Below are positions 49,571 to 60,026 of a stretch of 64,000 nucleotides of DNA, one piece after another (position 1 is the stretch's first letter; the number at the start of each line of letters is the position of its first letter). The notes under the pieces were generated by a model. It made no database searches and was not told the origin of the DNA. It saw only the letters and a list, made by a program, of their open reading frames with translations. Made by a program: the position numbers and the translations under genes. The DNA comes from Tricholoma matsutake (lineage: Eukaryota; Basidiomycota; Agaricomycetes; Agaricales; Tricholomataceae): contig AP026541.1 of the NCBI GenBank assembly GCA_026075535.2, positions 4,712,001 to 4,776,000 on the forward strand. The letters are read 5' to 3'.

Positions 49571-49683
49571 ATATGGACATGGGCGTTATTAAGTTTGTTG
49601 TTGTTTTGGTAGCCTATTTGCTATTTGCACTGTTACCATCGATATTCAGGGTTACCGTCCATTCTCTCATCAACACTGTCATT

Positions 49684-50632
49684 ATGTTCCATGTAATCCT
49701 CGTCGTCGTAGCCATTTCACTCGTTTTGCTCGTTGGTGCCACTCCTCATATTCATCAAATACGCCACAGCGAAATTGCGCAACGTCACGCAACAAATGTC
49801 CAGCTTTACAAACGTTACTCCGGTGCTAGGTGGACTTTTTATGCCACTGGACTGTTCGTAGTCGATTTTTAATCTGCTTATTTGTCCCTCACTTCCAACA
49901 ACAGGGGCGCTTGCGGAATTTACAATAGCCCATCGGATTTCGTGGGTTTTTCAGTTAATACCTTGCCAATATACTTCAATGTCATGTAGATCGTCGCTTT
50001 GAATAGCCCACAATTCGGGTCAGGCTACCCTGGACCTAATTGTTTCAAGACCATTACCATGAATTACAACGGTATTACAGCACAAGCCGTGATCACCGAT
50101 GAGGTGAGACCATACCCTCCAACCCCCCCCACCCAGATAACTCAACATAAAACAGTGCCCGGGTTGCCCCGTTGACGGTCTCGATTTATCTGAGGGTCTC
50201 TTCTCGCACTTTGAATCGCTAAGTATCGGCGTCCTTTATGGCACTTGGTCCTTCAACGATGGCAGTGGTGGTGGTGGAGCCCCCGCCCCCAACAATCCCC
50301 CACATTCCTCTTCTACGTACACCTGGGTGCCGCCCTCCACCACAGAGCTGCCTAGCTCAACTCCCAAGCCCAAGCCCAAGACCACCTGGTCAAGCACCTC
50401 CTCCTGGAGCGCCCCCTCCAGCACTTCCTCCAGCACTTCCTCCAGCACCTCTCAGAAGTCCAGTTCGACTACTTCTCATTCCACATCCACATCCACCACC
50501 ACTACCTCAAGTTCATCCACGTCATCCGCTGCTGCCACTGGTATCCTGCCCCCAGGCAGTCCTCAGACTCTCAATAACATCAACTACCTCTTGATCGAAT
50601 ATGCCCGCCTCATCGTGGCGGCAGGCTCTTAA
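49684..50632 (+). CDS. Secreted double-psi beta-barrel protein, copy 2 (tandem paralogue)
   Basis: Tandem duplicate of the preceding gene, starting 113 bp after its stop codon. The signal peptide MFHVILVVVAISLVLLVGA leads to a propeptide ending LYKR/YSGARWTFYATGLGACG, again a Kex2-type KR immediately before the barrel. Then SPSDF-IVALNSPQFGSGYPGPNCF, ITMNYNGITAQAVITDECPG, CPVDGLDLSEGLFSHF and IGVLYGTWSF. The linker is much longer and rich in Ser, Thr and Pro (about 110 residues), with a terminal QTLNNINYLLIEYARLIVAAGS. Introns after SDF and after DE fall at the same codons as in copy 1; copy 1 has one extra intron after NSA. A longer in-frame start at 49573 would bury the signal peptide and is not preferred. 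Confidence 0.8.
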
Positions 50633-51135
50633 AGCCTTTCTCCTACGTTGGGTCTGAAGCCAGGTTTAGATATTATCCTAACATCTGCTATGTGCTTTTT
50701 GCTACCTTCACCGAGCTATGTTAAGTCAAAATAATTGTGTGGGCTAACCATTTACCACGATACCCCCCTTCTCCATCCTCTTGATCCTCATCGTTGAGCT
50801 ATCATTTGGTAGTTTCCTTTTGTTTACAACGTGGTTCAATAGGACTTCAGTCAAGTTACGTATATATTTTTTACTGTAGGCCAAGGCAGGACCAGTCACA
50901 AATGATCGATCAATGATCTTTGAAGCTCTTTGATAAGTTTAAAAAAAAATTCAAGTTTGATAGAATAAAATGTTTGTTACATTGCTGGTCTATATACCGT
51001 ACTATACATGTTTGTCGCGGAGAGCATATTACAATTCAACACGTGTGAAAAAGCCAAATAGTCAAGACGAAGTCGTAACAAGAAATATCAGTGCAGTACG
51101 CCTGCTGTCGTCAACCTTCAACGCGTCAACGTGCG
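50633..51135. other. Intergenic, no gene recognised
   Basis: 503 bp between the second DPBB gene and the 3' end of a minus-strand gene. It is AT-rich, with A/T runs near 50870 and 50940. One CACGTG (51040-51045) is present, but it lies at two 3' ends and not upstream of a start codon. No coding, RNA or repeat signal. Confidence 0.45.
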
Positions 51136-52213
51136 TCAACGGTAGCACGAAACCAAAAGGACTTGTAAACCGCTCTCTTTGACCCACTGGAGTGACGCCC
51201 TATTCTTCTTCTTCCGAATATCCCTGATCAATGCGCTTCTGGTGGGGTACATGATACGCTGCACAGCTGCAGGTCCCTGCCCGCGCACGGCGAGATACTC
51301 TTTGATGTTTAAGAACGCATGAGACTTCAGAAAGGCAGTTGCAGATCTAAGGGAGGCAGGGAGAGAAGGAGTTGAAAGACCGAGTTCTATTATGAGAGCC
51401 TGAAGGAGCGTGAGGCGACAGGCAGAGTCGTTGCGCGCCGCCGGGTTAGATAAAAATCTGAATCATTACAGGTTATTGAATATAGGTAAAGATGAAGAGG
51501 AGAACGCACGAAGTAATGTAGCCCACAGCTTCCTCATACACACTCATTCCAGACTCAGTCTCTCCGTGTACAGATAATCTTTCTGAGATATCGTCAACGA
51601 TTGATCTAGTAGTAAAACCAGGTGGAGACGCAGATGCTTTCTTCGCCTTCTTCGCCTCGTTGGTCTTCTTCTTCCCTGATTTGGCTTTGGCACGGGGCTC
51701 GCCCTGCTTAGTTACAGAAGAAGGCGGCATAGATTGAGCAGGAGATGGATCTGCTGCTACCTTAGCAGCTGCTTTACGAGCAGCTTTCCCCTTACGGCGA
51801 CTCTCAGGAGCTTCGAGCTTAGGAGGAGGGCTGGGATAGCGTCTCGGCGGCTTCGTATCGTCTGGCGACTCCGAGTCGCTCACAGTGAGCTTTGCCAGGT
51901 CATCAGCAAGTCGTTCTGTATTGGGCGTTCGAGCACCATCGGTAGCGCCTGGAGTAGAGGGGCCACTTTGGGGAGCGGCTCTGAGAGACCTTGGCCTGCT
52001 TAAGACCACAAAGTCGTCGTCAGACGGTAAGGACACGTTGGAAAGTGATAAGGGGCCTTCCGAGATGGTGTAGACGATCTCATCTAGCGACTCATCAGAA
52101 GATATCGATAATCGGTCTGACAAGTGATGATGCTCTGAGAGCATCACAAAGGATGAAGCCAATGAAGAGGACGTTGGAGAGGAAATGTGGTCGTTGGAAG
52201 GCGCGGTTGCCAT
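51136..52213 (-). CDS. Uncharacterised Ser/Lys-rich protein
   Basis: I do not recognise this protein. Two exons joined in phase across a 50-nt intron near 51455-51505 give about 340 residues from ATG 52213 (MATAPSNDHISSPTSSSL). The first 200 residues are disordered: Ser/Asp-rich (SDESLDEIVYTISEGPLSL; DDDFVVLSRPRS), then strongly basic with AKAKSGKKKTNEAKKAKKA, a likely nuclear signal. The C-terminal 130 residues look folded: IVDDISERLSVHGETESGMS, YEEAVGYITSFLSNPAARN, ACRLTLLQALIIELGLSTPS, then ATAFLKSHAFLNIKEYLAVR and LIRDIRKKKNRASLQWVKE. This alpha-helical block is the part most likely to be conserved. The reading frame through the whole stretch and the clean splice support a real gene; function is unknown. 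Confidence 0.7.
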
Positions 52214-52385
52214 CCGCAATGCTGTAGGGCCTAAGAGGAGTATGAGGTTTAGAACTGAGTTTAGACTAGACGCAGATAGAAAAGAAAGAACGAATAGGGA
52301 TGTAGAGTACAGTGGTGGTCAAAGAAAAGGAGGCCTCATTGCAGTCGGCAACAAGTCTTACAAGAACAGGGGTGAATTTAAATTC

Positions 52386-52439
52386 AGACAAGACAACCAT
52401 AACAGACAAGACAACCATAACAGACAAGACAACCATAAC
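52386..52439. repeat. Three perfect 18-bp tandem repeats
   Basis: AGACAAGACAACCATAAC occurs three times head to tail with no mismatch (52386-52403, 52404-52421, 52422-52439). It lies 20 nt beyond the stop codon of the FMP25-like gene and about 170 nt upstream of the uncharacterised gene's ATG. It is therefore either in the first gene's 3' UTR or the second's promoter. Confidence 0.95.
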
Positions 52440-52459
52440 AACTATATAGTCCGTCTCAT

Positions 52460-54551
52460 TTACTTTGTCGAGATTTTCCAGTATACCGTACTACTGCCAA
52501 ACCCGGTCACGGCATACTGTTCAACCCTTAAATTGCGTCCCCACACCTTGCCCTCCAGGTTCCGTACTTCTTTCGCTATGCGGTTTCTAAGCATGAACCT
52601 ACCCCCCTCTGGTGTCTCCAACGTGGTTGGGATCGCCAGGCTCGATTTTTTCCCATTCCCAAGTTCCGACTCGTAGTTTTTACCCCAGACCACGAGGTCG
52701 CGGCCCCCAACATCCGCTTCCGACGAAGTGTTCAAGGTGAGGAGTACATGACCTGTCGGTGAGATGGTTACGGCATGAGGCGCGATCGGCCGCAGATTTT
52801 TAGTAGTATCACTGTCTGGAATCGGAAGTGCATCAAGCCTAATATCAATCTACGAAAAGGGCCGTCTTACATTCCTGAAGTCCGCTGATGTTCTTCGCTC
52901 GTAGTGGAACACTTTGAGCGTTGCTATATGTATTGCTCCCGAGGCCTCCCCATTGGCCATTGCCGCACATAAGCAGATCGATCGTCCTAGAAGATGACTC
53001 GTCGACGCGTTCCACAACGAATGCGGTTAAATCACCCCCTTTAGAACCCAGGAGGTCAACAGGGATTATAACATTGAGAAATAATTTTAGACCTGCTGTT
53101 ATACAAAGACATTTCGTTCCCGACCGAGGTGATGAAGCCCGCCAAAGGATGACCTCAGTAGGTACAGTAATAGTGTCCAAGACGATGTTGTTTCCCAACC
53201 CAATCTGTCTAAGACAATTGTCAAGATGCTTAGGGTTTAAGAGAGGGCAACTCTTACCCATACTCATTGGCACCCCAACCAAGAACCCTTCCTGTTGTTG
53301 TGCGGGCGAAACTACTTCTCCCTCCAGCGGCTATCTGTGCAACACGTACACCTTTCAGAACAGGAATTTCGAACAAATGGGGGCAAAATCTGATGCTGCG
53401 ATCGTCAATACCAACAAGATTGTCCGATATAGTTGGAGTTGGGGAGAGACGGCTCAAACGTGATGACTTCGCGTACGGATCCGCGATGGATCTCGGGATG
53501 AGCTCTACTTCTATATTAGATTTGGCTTTCGACTGGCGAGGCACAGTTGGGTCAGGAATTTCGAACTTGCGGAATCCAAGTTGGCCGTAAGCGTTGGCAT
53601 GCTTGTTCACTGGATGTGCGAAGGCTCGACCTTTTGATGTCATTGCGAGTACATGATTGTGACCAGCCTCTATCGAAATGAACCTAGAAACTGAACTCAG
53701 CATTCTTTATATAACAACTAAATGTTCGCATACTTTTCCCCCCATGCAAGGGGTTCTGTTGGTGTAATCTCTGCGAAGTCGGCTGTCTCGTCTTTGCGCC
53801 AAAACAGGCCAATAGTACTCCAGCAGGAATTGCGCGTAAAATTATCTGCAGGAAGTTTTTGCTTTTCGGCATCTGTGGCCAACGCATACACCTTTCCAGA
53901 TGCCGAAAGTGCATACAATCGTGTCTCTGTCAGTTTCAACTGCGTGATGTTCTACCTTCCGCGTTACAAAAAACTGTCGAAGCAAAAAGTATTGAACAAG
54001 TGTCTTACCTTATTCCTCAGTGTCAGCGTCGGCTTAAACTGTTTTCCTGGGTCTGAACTCGGAAACCCGTCCCCCCATTGGTACACATCCCCCCGAGCAT
54101 CGACACAAGCTGCATGGTGTCGGTGGATGGCTAAGTCTCGTAACGCAACGCCGTCCAACCACTTTGTAACCGAGGGAGTGCGGATGGTTTCGACAGCATC
54201 CGGGATAAGCGTATTAGACCTATGACTGTTCGGTATGGCCTCGAGACGAGTGAGCAGCAAACCGCACCTGTTGGAGCCCCACACGACAGCATGAAGATTC
54301 CCTGCGTCGCCAGAAGGCAACAAAGTTGACGATTCTTGTCTTTCCTTGCTGAGTGAAACGGGAGATGCAGCATCATTGTGGACGATGTGCGTGTTCGTAT
54401 ACCAGAAAAGGTATGCTGTAAGCAAAGTGGACGACACAAACGCTCCTGGGTGAGCTTGGATGGTCCGGCGAGCACCGTTGACTGAAGATGAAGCTCGGCT
54501 ATGGAGCCTTCGAAGATGAGGCTCGAGAGAGTTGCGTGCACGCCTGATCAT
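52460..54551 (-). CDS. FMP25: RCC1-repeat mitochondrial protein, FMP25-like
   Basis: Seven-bladed RCC1/BLIP-II type propeller with an N-terminal membrane anchor. The start at 54551 gives MIRRARNSLEPHLRRLHSRA, an Arg-rich presequence, then GAFVSSTLLTAYLFWYT, one membrane span. RCC1-type blades: HAVVWGSNRCGLL, RHHAACVDARGDVYQWGDGF, LKLTETRLYALSASGKVYAL, EAGHNHVLAMTSKGRAFAHP with NAYGQLG, AAGGRSSFARTTTGRVLGWG with NEYGQIGLG, LLMCGNGQWGGLG and VVWGKNYESELGNGKKS. The architecture (presequence, span, propeller, about 630 residues) matches yeast Fmp25, implicated in complex III assembly. Four or more introns. Assignment to the family is good; orthology is less certain because RCC1 repeats are widespread. 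Confidence 0.82.
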
Positions 54552-54704
54552 TTAGATATGTAAATGCTCGTCTTACCAACGCTGGATTTCGTATGTACAA
54601 TATGTATACATATTTCGTCATACATTCATCTCTCTCTGCATTCACCTCTATTCAATTTCTTATTAAGAAGAGTACATTCGGAGGTTCAGTTAGTATCGAA
54701 TTGT

Positions 54705-55440
54705 TTATTTGAGAAAGTTATCTGACATTGGAATATCGGGCTCAATCCACACCGCCTTCTCGAATAACGATCGTAAGAGTGACCAAAGAACGCCTTTATG
54801 GAAAATTTATGGCTTACCGTCATCGTAATACTCTCTTCACCGTCTTTAGTAACGGTTCTGACGGCTCTACCTCCTCGAACGCTAGGGCTACTCACAAACC
54901 TAGCCAGATTCTCTAGCTTCCAAACATCGACTCCATATCGATCTGCAAGACGTTGCAATTCACTTTGAGATGTTGCCGACTTGCGTTCGTCTAATAGATT
55001 GCTGAGCGCAATCGAATGTAGATGATTTCTGGGCAGCTGTAGTTTGAATACTTCGTGCTCAGAATGCTCACGGGTTCTGAAAAAGTTGTTTGTATCGGAG
55101 GTCTGCAATCGTCTGTCCAGTTTTCCTTATATATGTACAAACCCTCAAACTCACCAGACGAACTGCCTGCATGTGGTGGTCGACTCGGACGGGACCAAGT
55201 CGATTTAAATTCGCCAAGAGATGCGGATCCTGGGAGTCCCTCTCGATTGCTAATTTATCGAGTTCAAGATCATGGTGGGTAGGAAGAAAACCACTACTAA
55301 CCTTCTGTTTTGACATCACTGGCACGTTTATCCTGGGCTTGAGGGTGCTTTGCGGGTGGAGGAGTCCTTGCACCGGCCCATGATGGAGATTCGGTACGTT
55401 TTGGTAACCTACGTGCAGCCTTTGAGGAGGCGTTACCCAT
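54705..55440 (-). CDS. Small fungal protein of unknown function with N-myristoylation motif
   Basis: Four exons, about 200 residues, start at 55440: MGNASSKAARRLPKRTESPS, a textbook N-myristoylation sequence (Gly2, Ser6, Lys7) followed by a basic patch. A Pro-rich segment (WAGARTPPPAKHPQA) leads to the globular part: RDSQDPHLLANLNRLGPVRV with HHMQAVRL. After an intron come TSDTNNFFRTREHSEHEVFK, LPRNHLHSIALSNLLDERKS, ELQRLADRYGVDVWKLENLA and RFVSSPSVRGGRAV. The end is MTKAVWIEPDIPMSDNFLK. The segment ELQRLADRYGVDVWKLENLARFV looks like a small helical HTH/UBA-like fold. All joins are in phase. I believe this is a conserved fungal family but cannot name it; membrane association is inferred from the N-terminus only. 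Confidence 0.75.
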
Positions 55441-55816
55441 GTAGTTCGTACAAGCGAATAGATTACGTCATTATGTAACAACATAATTTTCCTATGTATA
55501 TCTGCACTTCGAGAGTTAAGTCTATTTTATGACGTCTTTAGCTCGTCCTTTGTTGTACAAGTAGAGGGAGAGGAAATCGTAGAGATAGTAAGAAATAACC
55601 AGCCATATCAACACTACTAGAGGTGGCGTCCCGATTTTGGTCAAACGAGTGAGACGGATGTACAGCGTTGCGGGTATAAAGTGCCAACAGTCTGAAATAT
55701 AAATCAAACGCATGGAGGCAAGGAAAAATGATAATAGATCGAAATGAGCGTGATGCATAGCATTACGAGAGTTGAGAACGAGCGGACAGAGGTCATGATT
55801 GTCGTAGAATTGGCAT

Positions 55817-58800
55817 TTATGCATGGAAGGCTCCCATATTCGGCGGATTCTGTTGATATGCTTGATACATATATGCGTGATAGAGGTGAGGTGGGACTGA
55901 TTGAGGCGCCATACTCCCGTAGGAGGGTTGACCCATGCCCAGGGGGGTAATGGGTTGAGAAAGGCTGGGCGACTGGTTACCATACGACGTGCTTGGCGTG
56001 ATCGAACCATTAGATGGTGACATGCCCGCGCCACGACGAACGCTGGCACGAGAGCTATTTGTTTCAGCAGACCGGAGAGCGAAAGGATTGAATGAATCAG
56101 AGGAAGGTGAGAACGTTGCGCCACCATTAGCGTTGCGCCTGGGAGGAGCCGACGTGTTGTATGCAGGGTCAATGTGAAGAGGCTGTGCTGGGCCTGCTTG
56201 AGGGTTCTGACCTCCCATCTGCAAAGCCGCCATCATCGATGCCAGGCCTTGGTCATTAGAAGGATACCCTGAAGGCAAGCCGGGCATTCCAAATGTGCTT
56301 GGGTTTGGTTTAACTTTTCCACCATGAGGTGGATTATTGGTATACGTTGGCTGGAAATTGGGAACAGGCAATCCAACCTCCTCTATGAGTCTGCGGTAGG
56401 CCTGTGTAGCAATAACCTTCAATTCGATCAGGACACGTTTAGTCGCTTCCATGTATTCGAGCTTCGCCACGGCATCAATGAAAGGGCTGGTCAGTATTTT
56501 GTGGACAACAGCGACGCCGTTGACTTGGTCGCCAAGAACGTCGGTAAGAACATGGTCACCAGGCGAACAAAACAGGGCATCAACGATCTGATGAGATGCT
56601 GCTGGTTCGATCTTTTGATTGACTATCCGAAGGACAGTCAGAGAGGCTAGTTTGTGTGTACAGAGATGTGACAAGTGAGGCGTAAAGCGAGGTGCAAGAA
56701 GGTTGTATCGCGATGGGAATCCAGACGTGTCGAGGAGCCAAGTCAGTAACAGAGCGCCATTAGGATTGGTAGCCAATGGAATGGAGTTGAGGATGACGGC
56801 CGTGGCGATACGACGTTGCTGACTGATAGTGATATGTTGACTCTCAAGGCATGCTCTCATGCTACGGGCACCAAAACGACCTTGAGCTACTTCCCACATA
56901 CGATCAACGATAGCGTCGAAAATAAAATCGTTTGCCGGCGCGCCGAAACGGAGGCAGCATCTAATACAATAGCTGAGAACGTATTCAAACAGTGGTCGGA
57001 GAAACCTTACTGAACAACATAGTTTCCGAATTGATCAAGAAGGAGGGGAGGAGCATATGCCCTCAAGTTCTGAGCAATCAGTGCGACTTCTTCTGGAGTC
57101 GTAACACATTCAATTATCTTCTGAGCGGCCCAAGTACCATTTTTATGAATGCCGATCATTGCCAGATGTGGTGCGATACGTTCCAGCATCGCAAATCTGG
57201 GAGCGGGGGAGCACCTCTCGAACAACTTTTGAACAACCTAAGAACACAGAGTTGGTGTATTGCTGCGATCTTGTTCCAGACATACTAACCGTATTTCCAA
57301 GCCAATCAGACGCAAGGTCAACGATCTCTCCATCAAGAAAATCTGCGGCTACCTGATCGACTTCCTCCACAGTCATAGTACCGGAATCTAAACGCTTTCT
57401 CAGTTCGCGCAGCTTCGAGGCATCCCAGCGCCTGTTGTGCTGCCGTTCCGAGACGAGCGGTATTGTGGTATAATACATGGTAGGAGGCCGGAACTCTGGA
57501 AATAGTAAGATTATCAAACGAGAGCTTTCTGTAATTAAGAAATGAAAACGCGCACCCGAAAGAGCTTGTATATCAGCTTCCGCATCGGCACTGCCGTAGG
57601 TCAGTTCCTTCATGATCAGTTGTTGCTCTGTAACCGATGGAGCCCAACCCGCTGGCTTGGATAAGCCGTCTGCGATATGGGACGTGTGTACGCCAGACGA
57701 TAGCATGCTAAGGAGCAGATTCGACCTATAATTTTCGACAGCTCCACCGAGTACTTGTTGATCGGCAGGTATCGTAGAGGCCCCCTTTACGTTACGAAGT
57801 GCGTGTATCGTTGCTCCAACACTCAAATCCCCTAACCCCTGCACAACAACGTTGGGATTCTCCTCTGCACTTCCTGTCCCATCCTGGTTAGATTTTACAG
57901 GAACCTTGGCAAATCCTATGCGAATGGCTCCAACGTCACTTCCCAGAACATCACGGCCATTGAGGGCTTTCCTGGCCCTAACCGCGTCATCAAGACGCTC
58001 AAAGTTGACTGGAGGAAAGGCAATTATAAGCTTGAGATTAAGCAATTAAGATCGCAGCTTACTGAATCCACAATTCTTGTGCGTCAAAACCCTTGCTGAT
58101 TCAATCGGTCCATAGGGACTGAAAACGCTAAGGATTGTTGCAGGGGTAGTCGTGGATGGAATTGAACCAATCCAAAGAGCCCTAGTCGGAGTAGATTGTA
58201 ATTGAGCGTCCATTGGTCCCAACGTAGCACTCGCGCCGGGTGATTTCGCACCACCGCCTGGTGATGTGGAGCCGGGGCTAGCTGGTGTTCCTTTGGCAGG
58301 CGCCACTGGGGCACTGTCCGCCTTACCAAACCCGATGCGTACAGTTTGGCCGTTTGGCATTCCGATGTTTCCTCCCAACCGATTCAGAACATCATCTTTT
58401 GCTCGAATAGCGTCGGCTTGATCGACAAAGTTCACGAAGCCACATTCCTGTAAGAGAGGGTAAGTGGATATGTGCGTTCACCTTCAATGGGGAGCAAACC
58501 TTTTCGGGAAGAAGTCGCAAACTCTCGATGGCGCCATAAGGAGCAAATACATGGATAAGTTGCTCGCTCGTGACAGCGCTGTCCAAATTGCCAATCCATA
58601 AGGAGCGAGTGGGAGCCTGGGTCTGAGAGGAAGGACCTTCAGACTTCGGGGACAGAGAACGGTTTTGGGATGACGGAGCTAATAGGTATTGGGAAACACC
58701 CCTGCCTGTTCCTTCTCCGCCAGGGAAATGCACGTTAGGAGAGGAACCGGTTCGAGCCGAAGCTAGCGATTTTAGTATACCAGCCGGGCCACCAATGGTG

Positions 58801-60026
58801 CTGCCGAGAACGGATAATCCGGAATTCTGCTGGTTGAGTTCATTAACATAAGGATGCACATCGGCTACTGTAGCACGGCGCTGAAGTGAACGCATGGGCT
58901 CGTCAAGGCCACTAACCGAGATGGCTCGTGGCCTGGAAGCGGCAAGATGGTCAGTAGCCTTAAAACCTTTCGCTACGTAAGCGGACGAGGAATATCCACC
59001 ATCGGGTATCGAAGTTTCGTAAGAGTTCAAACGTTGGCGAGTATAGGCGAGTTCGTCATAATTGTCAAAATATTCCTCCTCCTCTTCTGCAGCAGGAGTA
59101 GATAGCAAGGAACCAGCAGCTGCCGGTCTAGTACGGTAAGGGTTTGAAACCGTACTAGCGCGCACACGAGAAGGGTTAGCCAGGTTTCCGGCGATTGCAG
59201 CCTGAGCCTGATTGCGTAACTCAGAAAGGGTTGCGGCCGGTAGTTGGTTACGTGAATCATTCCGATGGTCATCCAAACCAAGATAATCTAGAGTGTGAAC
59301 ATCAAAATCGTCTGCGCCCGAGTCTGCAGAGGTCACAGAACGTAATTCGTCCAAAACCGGGAAGCCATTCCCACTCCCGTTTGTGGTGGAAAGCCAAGAA
59401 GAAGAGAATATGGATGGGCCAAAAGCATTCGAGAGACCGCCAGTTGGTAAAGTAAGTGATCCAGATCTAAGACGGCTGTTTCGTTCCGTTGTCGCTGTTG
59501 ATGCGGCGGATGATTGTACGGATGATTGTACGGATGTGGCATGGCGCAGACTAGGTCTAGTTGGGGCAGCCAAACTAGGAATCGGAGCACCAGATATTGG
59601 CCTCTGTACTTGTTCCGTCAATGAATCAGTCGAAGGTGGGGTACTACCCAAAGTGCTGGATGCCGCCGCAAATCGCTGGGCAGCAAGTTGTACATTTGAA
59701 GGTAGGGTCCCAGCCCTTGCCCTCCGAAACCCTGGAGGGTAATTAGTGGGAGGTAACGCGGAAGCGTCAGCGGTAGATGTGACAGAGGGGGAAACTTCAT
59801 TAGGAGGGGAACCGCCGGAAGCTAAGGCGCGCAGCGCAGGAGGCCTATATCTACTACCCATCCTTTCTTCCGCCTCCCTTGCCCTGATGACACTGGTCAG
59901 CATGAAACAATATAGCAGATAGACAATACCTCTTCGCAAATGCAGCTGAGGGAGCGGGAGGAGGAGTCTTCCCAGGAGGCGGAGCCCTCGAATAGGAGCC
60001 GCTATTGTCGGAGGCGGATAATGACA
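55817..60026 (-). CDS. RRM + Pumilio (PUF) RNA-binding protein, JSN1/PUF2-type
   Basis: Large cytoplasmic RNA-binding regulator, about 1260 residues. The start at 60026 gives MSLSASDNSGSYSRAPPPGK; after an intron REAEERMGSRYRPPALRALA begins a long Ser-rich region. RRM1: TRSLWIGNLDSAVTSEQLIH, FAPYGAIESLRLLPEK, ECGFVNFVDQADAIRAKDDV. RRM2: TRALWIGSIPSTTTPATILS, FSPYGPIESARVLTHKNCGF. The PUF array begins DFLDGEIVDLASDWLGNTVV, then QKLFERCSPAPRFAMLERIA, IGIHKNGTWAAQKIIECVTT and LLLDQFGNYVVQCCLRFGAP, followed by diverged repeats (RFGARSMRACLESQHITISQ; NPNGALLLTWLLDTSGFP). The tail is Pro/Asn/Gly-rich and low complexity. Two RRMs before a diverged PUF array is the fungal Jsn1/Puf2 arrangement, which in yeast targets mRNAs of membrane proteins and links to mitochondrial Arp2/3. 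Confidence 0.88.
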
